The notes under the pieces are model-generated. The model was not told the DNA's origin. It did not search any database and worked only from the letters and a program-made list of their open reading frames with translations. This document shows positions 36,070 through 47,450 of a DNA stretch of 64,000 bases, piece by piece; the first letter of the stretch is position 1, and the number at the start of each line of letters is the position of its first letter. Made by a program: the position numbers and the translations under genes. The DNA is from Balanoglossus misakiensis (Eukaryota; Hemichordata): the NCBI GenBank assembly GCA_040954595.2, contig CM082585.2:5828001-5892000 (forward strand), in the 5' to 3' direction.

Positions 36070-39000
36070 TGACCTAAATCAATTAGCAAAATTGTACTGC
36101 GTACACATAGAGGGCGCGAATGTCTTTCAAACCCTACACAGCTTCTTACCCAGCTTATTCTTCTAAACTGTCATTTGAAAGAAGCCCCCTTAGCACGCTG
36201 AAATTTTTCATTGACCCAAATATTATCACTGTATATTATAATTAAGCACTTCATGTCTACCTTTACATGTTCCTTATACGTTTTAATAGTGCTCTTAGTT
36301 GGTACTCACAGTCAATCACTCCAAAAATAATCGTTGCTCATGAGAGAAATTTGAAATATTTTTCAACGGGTATACTTTGTAAATCTCGTCCAATCATATC
36401 CTTAGTAGATTTGAAATGTGGGAAGAGCATTTTGAAATAATAAAATAAAACAAGGGAAGACAGTGTTCACAATTTTGTTATGGTAAATATCCTCGCTTTA
36501 ATTTTTTTACAAGGTCAACATGGAAATTTGATATTATGAGAGACTCTGTACTAAGTCAAATATTCCAGTTAGAAGCATAACAAGTGGTATTTGGGCAAAC
36601 AGGCGGAGGTATCCCATTGTGTGCAATTTAACTCTGTAAACAACCAGTGTTATTTCCATATTTGTTCCATCTGGAACTAACCAGCACGATACCTCTTTTA
36701 TCACCACGGAAATGCCAGAATTTCTCGACATGTAAACCACGGTCAACCATGCGTAATTACAGTAACTTGTGGCGTTTTGTAAGGCCCAAGGGCCACCGAT
36801 ACTCAAGAATTGTCGAGTAGCTAGTATTACGAAAGATGAAGAAATTTGAAGAAAATTACCAAAAGTCCTGACATATACTCGTGCTATTAATTGAAATCCG
36901 GTAATACATACACTTGCTGTGGTTGGTGTGGAATGATACATGTGCTTTGCATCTATACTAAATTGTGTCACATCAAATAAGTTGATATAGCTGGTCCCAT
37001 TAGTCGCGTCTGACTATACTTTAAAAAATAACTCGTCCAACAGAAGTCATATATAGTAGTCGCAAACAATTTCATTTTCTTCAACATCATGAAATGAAAC
37101 ATGGAAAGTTTGCGTTACACGTCACGGTTCTCATAAAATAATTATTCACATATTAAACGAAAAAAATTAACATATGGTTCCATTCAACCATGATCTGTAA
37201 TGTGTAAAGGAAGAAAAACAAATATATTCTATCTCCATGTTGTCATGCTGAGGATTCTCCGTATCAGTGTTTGTTTCATTTGAGATAAATGACTTTAGCA
37301 AACTTCTAATTAATGTACCCTTGATTAATTTTCGATTAAAGTTGGGACACCCCAATGTTTTTTTGCATTGATCATGATGTGAGTTCTGTACTCCAGTGTT
37401 TACTTGGATTTGAAAAATTACGTCTCCAGCAGCTTTAGAATTAATGTACCTGTCATTATTTTTTCTAATAAATTTGGGACACGCTTTTCGTGTTAACATT
37501 GCATTCGTATCACTTTACCCGACAACTGGTCTTGCCGGAGATTGTGCCAATACCTGCAGAAGATCCACTCCATCGTAAGTAAACAAATTCTACTTCTTTT
37601 TATACTAGATTTTGTTTGGACCCTACTTTTCGAATTTCGTGCATATTGCATTGCGTGTGCTCAAGACACTTTACAATTTCTGTTCAACGCCTTGAAAAAT
37701 ATAATCCAACAATACATCATGCTATCGGCACTATAAACCAACACAATGTAGTCAAATATATTGACAAACTAATAACAAAGTTTCACTCGGGTTTATAACA
37801 AATTTTGCTGCACCTGTCTTCGCGGGAGGTTGTTTGATACCAATACTATTCTGTTTCCACTGCGATCGTTTTATTATACAACGATGCATATACGTGCAAG
37901 CACCCTCTATTTAAATTAGGACGAACTCTCCACAGAATTATGAAGCCAAATTTGCGGGTTTTATTTTTCTGCAGGTATCTTGTACAATGGCGTTTAAGAC
38001 AGTAACATGGATGACATTCGTACTGTTACTGGTGTTTCCCGACAGTGCGTTACTCACAGACGATAGTGCAGGAACCGATCACAAAGTTGGTCAGTATTAA
38101 TCTTCGCGCATTTATACAGTCACCTGTCTTCGGACTACTTTCATTACATATGACACAGTCCCTCACATATGACGGCAAAGGTCGCGCGGAGAGGTCATAT
38201 TCTTCTGTTATTATTGGATGTGTTTCCTGAAGTTTCATGAAAATTCAAGTTTCGACCGTGGCGTTTTAATTTTCAGTACAGTGATGCAGCAGAGACAGTC
38301 CAGAGACGTTCGCTCATTGTTCCTATTTACACAACTTTAGTTATGCAAATTAGGGTCATGTTGGGTCAGGTCATCAGTAGATTAGCTCAGGTCGGGAGAT
38401 CGAATCGCCAACATTCGAAAACACTAGCGATAGCGAGAGATTTTCGTCAATGTTGAAGTTTCAAAGTACACCGACAAGTAAATGTTTTGTTATTCTGATG
38501 ATAGTTTGGGAGAATAATAAACTTAGGCCTACGTGCCAAAATTTCGCCGATCTGCTCTAGCGTTCGTGGAGTTTGATGTTTACAAACAAAACGTAGTCCC
38601 ACTTGTTTACTCATTGGAATGATATGCCTTGAATATATTTTTCTCACCTAAAATTTATTTAATAACCCATTGACTAGTTTGCATAGTTCCGCTCTGAAGT
38701 TAGCTTTACAAAACTGATAACATATGGGATGTATATTTTTATATAGTTGGCTTATATAGTCCCCCTTTATTTCGAACGATTGTGCCTGCAATGCGCATCG
38801 CGGACGAGTGGTTGTCGTGTGGCGACCGTTTGCAGCGCTAATTTAAAGTCAATAATGATTTATAAATGATGTTTGCATTTCAGAGCATCGGCCACCAGTG
38901 GATTGCTATGACATTTATCAGTGGAACAAAGAAGCCCCAAGTGGCGTATACACTGTGCAACCCACAGACGGTGGAACCCAATTCGAAGTCTACTGTGACA

Positions 39001-40020
39001 TGGAGACAGATAACGGAGGGTGGACGGTGTGTAGGAATATTATTTTGCAATGTTTGCACATAGACCCTTCCCTCTATGTTGTATGCTTGGCATTGAAAAT
39101 AAAACGTTCTTAAAGAAAAACTAAATTAAATCTGCATCCCGGGATTAGTATATAAAACTAGTGCTAACTAACGCAATAATCTATTTCAGTCTGGTGGTGA
39201 TGGCTTTCACGATATTACATCCATTCTTTTAATATTAAGGTCTTTCAAAGAAGACACGATGGCAGCTTAGATTTCTATCGTTACTGGAATGACTACAAGA
39301 ATGGATTTGGGTTTCCATCTGCTGAGTTCTGGCTAGGAAATGATAACCTCTACCGACTAACAAATCGACGGACTTATGAACTCAGAATCGACATGGAAGA
39401 CTTCGATGGCGAAACCAAATATGCAAAATATGACAAATTTGTCATTGGTGATGAATTCAGTAAATATAAGCTGACTGCTGGAGAATATAGCGGAGACGCA
39501 GGTACGTAGACAGTTGTCTCAGCATGCAAGCTTGACTAGAAAATATGTCGTACGAGGGCGCTCACTGCTTTCCCCAGCGTATACTCGTTCCCTTTCCAAT
39601 GGGGAAGCCTTGCTATTCTCAGCTGTAGGGAGTGGTGTACATGTACATAATATGTGGAGAATTTGAATGTACTACAATCCCGGTAGTGTAGATAGCTGTT
39701 AATATTTGAGGTTGAAGAAGTAGTGAAACAAAAGGGAACAATTGGCAGTACAGCTTTAATACTATTATGTCGTGATATTTGGCGATTAGCCACGATATTT
39801 CTTTGATGAACTAACTTTTTGCTAGAAGATGACATGTCTCTCTCTCTCTGACTGACTATGTCTTTCTGTCTCTTTCTTTCTCTCCCTCTCCCCCTCTCTC
39901 TCCCTCCCACTCCCTCCCTCTCTCCCTCCCACTCCCCCCTCTCTCTCCCTCCCACCCCCTCTTCCCCTCTCTCTCTCTCCCACCCCCTCTTCCCCTCTCT
40001 CACTCTCTCTTCTGCAGGAG
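36070..40020. repeat. Segmental duplication, unit 2
   Basis: Near-identical to 30960-34930 up to the third intron of the FReD gene. After that point the sequence instead resembles the third FReD copy (intron with CT tract, last exon and 3' UTR as at 47040-47750). Confidence 0.92.
36534..36971 (-). CDS. Hypothetical 145-residue frame upstream of FReD-2
   Basis: Duplicate of the minus-strand frame at 31428-31835, extended by 10 residues at the N-terminus and otherwise with few substitutions (for example Pro-Arg to Pro-Leu and Val to Ala near the C-terminus). No recognised domain. It is hydrophobic with one NAT glycosylation-type motif. It may be a chance frame carried along by the duplication. 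Confidence 0.2.
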   Translation of the reverse strand: MTQFSIDAKHMYHSTPTTASVCITGFQLIARVYVRTFGNFLQISSSFVILATRQFLSIGGPWALQNATSYCNYAWLTVVYMSRNSGISVVIKEVSCWLVPDGTNMEITLVVYRVKLHTMGYLRLFAQIPLVMLLTGIFDLVQSLS

Positions 40021-40268
40021 ATAGTCTTGAGTACCACAACAACCACTATTTCACAACCAGAGATCGGGACAATGACATAGATACGGAAAACAACTGTGCC
40101 AAATTGTACACTGGGGCATGGTGGTACAGAAAGTGTCATATATCCAATTTGAATGGTCAGTACCTTGCTGAGAAGGAAGAGTACGGTACGGGGATAGTCT
40201 GGAGGGAATGGAGAGGAGTATACTATTCTCTGAAGAGTACTGAGATGAAAATAAGACCTGCTCAGTAA
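37987..40268 (+). CDS. Secreted fibrinogen-domain protein, FReD-2
   Basis: Paralogue of the gene at 32901-34918 with identical exon lengths: 37987-38089, 38884-39026, 39240-39501, 40018-40268 (252 residues). Signal peptide, Cys pattern and DRDND calcium loop are retained. Exons 2 and 3 differ from FReD-1 by a single residue (Lys to Asn in LGND-LYRL). The last exon differs at about 16 of 79 residues, clustered around the calcium loop and the pocket after YTGAWWY. Intron 3 contains a long CT-rich tract (39834-40010) running into the acceptor TTCTGCAG. AATAAA at about 40440 is a possible poly(A) signal. Confidence 0.92.
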
Positions 40269-40269
40269 C

Positions 40270-42840
40270 GAATAAATTAGTCGAAAATGTCACAAATCGT
40301 ATATTCAGATGTAGAATATGTTAATTTTACTGTATGTCGAAAGAAAGCACATATACAAATTATATATACATGTATAAGAAAAATTACCAAACAAGAGAAA
40401 TGTCCTTCAAAATGTAGAAAAAAACTATTATATATGTGAAATAAAGTTAAGTAGCACAGGGATTCCTTTATTGCCATCGGTTTATTTCCAGACATGGATG
40501 CATGAAAGAGATCGAAACAATTTACTCGCATATCTCAGAAGTATTTAAGAGATATAGCATAATATTTTGATGTGCTATTAAGTGATTTATACAAGAATAA
40601 CGTTTTACTCCAGACTGATATTCACGCCCACCCTCACTGGCAGTGGTGATAGAAAGGTTTGGTGTTGTCCTAGCCAATCACATATCAGTGTCTACATGCA
40701 TGCATTGTCGTCGTAATCATATTACTCCAGTAAGCATGGAAGGAAGATTCCGGGGGAGGGGTATTAGAAAGTGTATTAAAAATTTCAATTGCCAACTTAT
40801 AGAGAATGCGGCTCGCTCATATAAGAACACCGGAGACAAATGAAATGAACAACTCGAGTAGGCAGGCCCGTGGCAAACTTTTAACTCCTTTTCAAACCAC
40901 GTGGTCCCATGAAAGCAAACATTCTGGCATGGTCTGCAGCTATTACCTAAGAACAAAGTGGAAAATAATGAACCGGAACACCTTCAATCCTCTTATTCGT
41001 CGGAGCGGATTATATTTAAACTATTCAATTACCTTAGGAAAGGATATATTTATTATACATACATTCTTCCCAACACATGGTTGTAATCTCAATTGATATG
41101 TTCTTTCTTAAAATAATGAATAGTGTTCCATCGGTTCCCACTAAGATAATTTCACCTGAACAAATGAACGTTTTATACCATTCTAAACTAAATCTGTGTT
41201 GCCTGGCTACGTTTTTCTGCCCAAAGTTATTTTTCCTGTGTTCAAAGTGGTATGACCGTCGGTGACAGACAAAAACATAATAGCCCTCAAAACTTTGAAA
41301 ACAGAGAATAAAACTAGATGCACTTGTTTGATATCGCGAGACTTGCCGACGTCGACCCAAGTCAGAGACGCTCCTCGAAAGTGTTGCACTGTGATAGAAA
41401 GGAAGGGGACGAAACTGAAGTTATTTCACCTCCGAGATGAAAAGCAGTAAAGTAGCACCATTTAGGGATAAGGTAAGGGGAAATTACTTGAAACGTAGAA
41501 TTGTAGCCGTTTACCATCTGGCTGTAATAACTGCATGATAAGAATGTTTGATATGTAGTTTTTCGCCATGGTAAACAAACAGCTGTCTTCGGATTTAGGA
41601 CGACGTCGACATGATGGTAACTAGCTCCAAACTTGAGAAATTTCTTGTAACAATTGTGTAGTATTAATAAGGCAGTTTTCATCGTTCAGTCAAACAATTT
41701 CTGAAAGAATTGAATAGCTTACGTCAAGCTAATTCAGTCGGAGAAAAATAGTCATCACGAGTAATTTCAACCTTAAAGAGAATTTTGTTTGAAATGAAAA
41801 GCTTTTCATGGTGTTTTACTGCTTGAAACATGCTAAAATACTTGTAAACTGTACTCAATCTCTACATCGTGTACAACGGACAAGAGTGAACATTCAGGGA
41901 ATCAATTTATGGTCGCTACCCAGTTATTCAATGTTGAGACAACTTTTGTCTATATGTATACAGTGATGCATAATGTTTAGATTACACGGGGCTTGTAAGG
42001 AAATCTCCGAGTGTGGATTCCTTTCATGTTATAGCTGTCATGTTCATGTCTTGTTGCCACTGTTCAGGGAGACCTTGCTATTAACCAGAATGTTTATCAA
42101 ATTAACTTGGAATGTGATGACTAATCGACGAATTGTTTACCGTGATGTACAATGTAATACCAAAGTGCCAAACATTTTGCTTTCAATTCTGTACATTGTA
42201 GCAGTTAGATTGTACGCCCATTTAAGAAAAGTCTTGCTAGAAAGTGTGTCATATGCGACCCATACCAACAGCCGCAGACTAGACGACGACCGCCTTTCAA
42301 ACCAAGTGTTGCCGAGCGACACGCATAATCTCTCCCTCTCGCTCTCTTTTTTTTTTCTCTCTCTCTCTCTCTCTCTCCCCCTCTCTCTCTCTCCCTCCTT
42401 CTCTCCCTATTGTTATTGAAATGCTATTCCATGTGATTTATTATTCTACATGGTGTTTTGTATGGCTTCACTTTCGTGGTGGTGTTGCCATGGTGACCGT
42501 TACTGGGCTGCCTTGTATGATTGACACGGATGGAGGGGTTCCCCCATCCTCCCATTGGTGGGTTCTACACCAATCAGAAGTGCGTTCTGGGTCACGTGTT
42601 TAGCCCCAAGTTTCGGCTCTGTGCAACGTTTCCCGATTAGTCCGGTTTAATCCCTACCGGATAGCCAGCCCCGGGTCACCGATCGCGGGATCTAAGACGT
42701 GTTCGCCGTAGCAGTTCGGTGTGGGCCGATATCTTCGACGAGACGTTTGCTTTCCGGCGAGTTCCGACCGCCGTGTGTGGAGAGAGCTGGTCCGTCTGCG
42801 CTACCGGTTTTCAAAGGCGGGAACGTCCGGGCTTCCGTCA
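40270..42840. other. Interval between FReD-2 and the chimeric gene
   Basis: 40270-40550 is FReD-2 3' flank, similar to 47450-47750. The rest holds no confidently recognised exon. A CT microsatellite is at 42332-42410. 42580-42840 is richer in CpG than its surroundings and directly precedes the transmembrane exon at 42871, so it may be promoter, 5' UTR or an unrecognised first exon of that gene. A region near 42060-42230 resembles a repeat at about 10780-10910. Confidence 0.45.
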
Positions 42841-42870
42841 CAATATATATATATTTGGTTTTCTTCACAG

Positions 42871-45800
42871 ACCGATGTCAAGACGGGCCAGAAACGGCGG
42901 CGGAAGGTTATCATCGGGGTCTTACTCACCACAGGGCTGATACTCGCTGGTGGTGGTGCTGCGGTTGGGGTTTTTATTGGTATATATTCTTTTTTGTCCA
43001 TCTCAATCACGGTTTAATAGAGAACATCCATTTAATTTCTTCCATTTATCAAGTTTTCTTGCAGGCGGGTAAAAATTTATTGCTCTTCGAAATATCCAAA
43101 CATCTTTAATCGCACGTTAACTTATAAATATACGTATATACTCATATTAACCTAGTTAGGCAATTTGAGTACATGCATATGTTGATTCCTTCTTAAGGTG
43201 AAATGTTCGGCCTTGGTGAAAAGGGACAGCCCGTTGGAAATCCTGAGACAACGCTCATGCCATTGCATACAACACAACCATCGGATCCAGGTAATTGATA
43301 ACATAATCTCCTTTTCTAATTAAACATACCAAAAGTATTACCATGGTCAAGACGATCAAAGTGTTTCAATAAATGTGCAGTACAAAATTTTACAATATTC
43401 TGTTGGATTTTCAATTATTTGCGAGTTATAATTATATGTGTATAGTTGCTGTAAGTTGGCATCGATGGCAGATACGTGTGCGTATATAAATGGATTGGCT
43501 TCCATCTGCCCTTGGTCTTTTTGCTTCTTCTCAGTAGGCCAGTTTTAGCCACTGTTCCTTATCACACGATACTTGACATGTTAGTAACACCAATGGCTGC
43601 AATTTTGTAACAACAGCTATATAAACTACCCATCTCACGTTGACTTTGCTAACATTAATTATTAACCCTAAAATAGCCCAAAATGACGTGGTCAAATCTC
43701 TTTCTCTTTGAAGCATTGATCAGTGCGACTCCAACCCTCCGCGTCCACCCTGATTATATCCCGGACGTTGTGCAAGGTCGGCAGATTGACTTCCATTTGA
43801 ACGTTGAACTGCCGATTGTTTACGCCAGCCGAACAGTAGAGGGCACTGCAGCGGATTTGTTTTCAATCAACGCTTTCCTGGCTGTGTCTGACGTCAGCGG
43901 GGCTGGGGGTGACTTGGTTTCGTCGACAGCTTCCCAAGAGACTGCTCCCACGAATAGCTCTCTGGGTAATACAACAATGGCAACTGGGACTTCCAGTGGT
44001 GCAGACAAAACAACCGGCGTGCGTGTCAATACAACAGAAACGTCGGCGCTCGTAACACTGGGAGATGAGGGGGCAACGCAGACCCACAGGACAACAGCTG
44101 TTGTACCTGGACATGACGTCACACTTTCTAATCATATGGCTGTGCTGGTAGATGTTCAGGCCAACTTCGATCCTATACCGTGCAACCACTACAACTTCAT
44201 TTGTGTTGAGATTTATCCAGTTGACACAGAAGTTTGGCAGTGGACAGGCGACGTGAAGAGAACTGCCTGTGTAAAGATAGGAGATTGTCTCTGTGAGTAT
44301 ATAAGTTCAATAATGATGATTAGGTCGTGGCTTTCTATCAAACATTAGATTGATGTCATGACATTTGTGGCGTTTTTGTACCGTATCAACACTTGCGTGA
44401 CTCTATTTTACAGGTTAAGAAACACGTAAGCTATCAGTCAGAACATTTAATACTCATTACATGCAATGTACCGGCAAGAGAATCATGGATAACCCATTTC
44501 CAGGAAGTTTTCAATGCACGATGCCATGTTCATACATAATAGTTTTTCATCTTTTCTTCACAGACCCCATTGATCCAATTGCTATGCAAGTGTTTGCAGA
44601 CATGAACGTAACCATGGGAACATCACAGTTGTTATGTATTGGCGTTGAATTGTACCTCGGAAATGATACGGGAAACTACACAAGTATGGAGGATATCTTA
44701 TTCGACGTTCAGCTCTACTTCTCCGCCAATGCAACAGGGCATCCACACTCGAAGAAAGTTTTAGCTGATCATATCTCGCCAACAATGGCCGTCATTCTTC
44801 CAAATTCCAACGTGAACATGGAAAACCTGATGGCAACCTACGACCTCCGTGATATGGGCTGTGCAACGTACCCGTATGTATGCGCCGATATTTCTCCTAT
44901 GAAGGACGCCCCCCTTTTGTGGCTCTACGATGACTGGTGTATCACAAACTGTGTTGGGGTGACGACTTGTACACGTGAGTTAGAATTAAAATCATGGTTT
45001 CTATCCGTAATCAGAGCTTCAGAGATGCAACTATTTCCGGGTAATTTTTCTCGTGCGTTTCCTTGTAGATACACAACTCGACACATGTAGCATTCTGCAG
45101 TGCATTTGTAGCAGATGCACATGTTTAAATTGATTGTCTATGGAACATGAAGCTGGCAGATATACGTTTACTGGATCATCAGATTTACGTCTAGCTTTCT
45201 TATTCCCTTCAGATCAAATCGACGAACTATTTCTCGATGTGAGTGTTAGTTCCAACAGCAATGTTGACCTCGTCATGGGTTCATCGAAACGCTTTTCCCT
45301 CGACGTTAGCATAGCGATTGGACCGGACACAGCACGGTTCTCCAGTGAAATTAACCATGTATTCGGCATGAATTTGAACCTGAAGACTACCGAGGAAGAC
45401 CCAGCTCTTGTGACTTCTCCACCAACCAACGTCACTTCCGGTACCTTGTCTATCTCACCGAACATATCAATATCCATGTATAACGTTACTTTCATGGAAA
45501 CAGATCTAGACTTGGTTGATATCGGATGTCACGACGTCAAGTTTATCTGCGTTGATGTATTCCCTGGTGGTAACTCCGGGTTTCCATGGAAATGGTCCGG
45601 AGGCGAAATTCTTTCCGGTTGTCTGGCAGTGAACGGAACCTGTATCGGTAGGCTTAAAGAGATTCTTGCACTTTTTGCACATTTTTGTCTTTGTTTAATG
45701 GAAAATTTGAATTTTGGAATATGGAAGCTTTGAGTGATCGCAGTTGTTCTCCTGGTGGAATTTCTCTGTGTTAACTCCTATATTCCTTTCATCTAGTTCA

Positions 45801-47450
45801 AGTGGCCCCGGACACTCAGAGCCCATTGCAAGTTAGCGGAACGAGAGGGGGAGGGGAGAGAGAGAGAGGGGGGAGGGAGGGAGAGAGAGGAAGAGAGGGA
45901 GGGGGAGAGAGAGAGAGAAGCTGGTCAGTATTAATCTTCGTGCATTTATATACGGGGTCTTGTGGTCGAGGTTATGTTGCGTAGCGCCCGCCATTACCGT
46001 AAGCCGAGACCCGGGTCAGAACACATATTTTGTCATAAGCTTCTACCTCACGGAATAACAAATACTTGAGTTCTTATAAGTTTCGGAGCTAAAGATAAAT
46101 GTGCATTGACATGTACGATTTCAATAAAGAGCGAAAGTGAAACTTTTCTATGGGATTCATAACATTATTCCTGCCGGGACATGCGCTACATACAGCTGTT
46201 AACGTTCTCTCAATTGCAATATGCCATGTCAAGATCTTTTTTTAGAATACTCAAACTCTTCCCTTGTTAATTCTGCCCCGGCCCTTGTCGAGTCACATAG
46301 CTGGATTCACGACCCTGTGTAACGCTGTCCAGAAAAAGCCCTACCGTCTATCGAATATTACGTTGTCGACGTTATCGATTCGCTTTATCTAAACGTCAAT
46401 AATGATTTATAAATGATTTTTGCATTTCAGACCATCGGCAACCAGTGGATTGCTATGACATCTATCAGTGGAACCAAGGAACCCCAAGTGGCGTATACAC
46501 TGTGCAACCCATGGACGGTGGAACCCAATTCGATGTCTACTGTGATATGGAGACAGATAACGGAGGGTGGACGGTGTGTGGGAATATTATTTTGCAATGT
46601 TTGCACATAGACCCTTCTCTCTATGTTGTATGCTTGGCATTGAATGTAAAACGTTCTGGAAGAAAAATTGTGAATTAAATCTGAATTCAACTAAATATGT
46701 CAAGCTAGTACGACGTGAGTAACGCAATAATCTATTTTTTGCCCCACCCCTTCTTTTAATATTAAAAGGTCTTTCAAAGAAGACGTGATGGCAGCTTAGA
46801 TTTTTACCTTTACTGGAACGACTACAAGAATGGCTTTGGGTTTCCTGCTGCCGAGTTCTGGCTAGGAAATGATAATCTGCATCGATTGACATATCAACGG
46901 AATTATGAACTCAGAATCGACATGGAAGACTTCGATGGCGAAACCAAATATGCGAGATATGATAAATTTGTCATTGGTGATGAATTCAGTAAATATAAGC
47001 TGACTCTTGGAGAATATAGCGGAGACGCAGGTACGTAGACAGTTGTCTGAGCATGCAAGCCATTAGCCACGATATTTCTTTGATGAGTTAACTTTTTGCT
47101 AGAAGATGATTGAAAAAGAAATATAATTCAGAGCCACTGAACAGGATTTCTCTCTCTCTCTCCCTCCCACTCCCTCTTCCCCCTGTCTCTCTTCTGCAGG
47201 AGATAGTCTCACGTACCATAACGACCAGTATTTTTCAACCAGAGATCGGGACAATGAAGAGCATGAATCAGACCACTGTGCCCAAAAATACACCGGGGCA
47301 TGGTGGTACAATCATTGTCATCTATCCAATTTGAATGGTCAGTACCTTGGTGGAGAGACGGTAGAGTTCGCTACGGGGATCAATTGGCAATCGTGGAGAG
47401 GGCATTACTACTCTTTGAAGAGTACCGAGATGAAAATAAGACCGGCTTAG
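42871..47450 (+). CDS. Transmembrane, triple-repeat, fibrinogen-domain chimera (FReD-3)
   Basis: Predicted type II membrane protein; 760 residues seen, initiator exon not found. Exons: 42871-42979 (basic KRRRK then one membrane helix [17 protein letters not shown]), 43198-43290 (linker), 43714-44292, 44564-44974, 45213-45647 (three related repeat domains), then FReD exons 46431-46573, 46769-47030, 47200-47450. The linker and the three repeat exons are multiples of 3 nt with phase 1 at both ends, so any could be skipped without a frameshift. The first repeat carries a Ser/Thr-rich insert; many NxT/S sites suggest an extracellular position. The FReD keeps both Cys pairs, [12 protein letters not shown] and TGAWWY, but the calcium loop is altered (DRDNE). 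A GA-rich candidate exon at 45797-45923 breaks the frame and is left out. A membrane receptor or recognition role is inferred. Confidence 0.82.
43714..45647 (+). CDS. Three tandem copies of an unrecognised domain
   Basis: Each copy is one exon: 193, 137 and 145 codons. Shared features towards the C-terminal end of each copy are a DL-like step, GC (PC in copy 1), 5-6 residues, [YF][VI]C[VA][DE][IV], Pro, an aromatic/Trp pair, then two final Cys (for example [24 protein letters not shown]). Copies 2 and 3 also share ID near the start and MG[TS]S about 12-17 residues later. Copy 1 is longer because of a Thr/Ser-rich mucin-like insert. I cannot match this to a named domain. Confidence 0.7.
45797..45923 (+). 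pseudogene. GA-rich vestigial exon linked to the old FReD leader
   Basis: Starts after a good acceptor (CCTTTCATCTAG) and ends at GTCAGTATTAATCTTCG, the same donor and intron start used by the signal-peptide exons of FReD-1 and FReD-2. The middle is a GA microsatellite. If used, it enters in phase 1 but leaves in phase 2, giving TGA at the junction with the FReD exon. It looks like the decayed remnant of the leader exon, or is misread because of repeat-length variation. Confidence 0.5.

Noticed and set aside
39536-40139. Glu/Arg/Gly-rich minus-strand frames of 105 and 168 codons
   Set aside because: They translate the antisense of a CT microsatellite in FReD-2 intron 3.
42721-42870. Open frame upstream of the transmembrane exon as its coding start
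   Set aside because: It lacks an ATG start and is separated from the TM exon by a strong acceptor (TTTTCTTCACAG), so it is more likely 5' UTR or intron.
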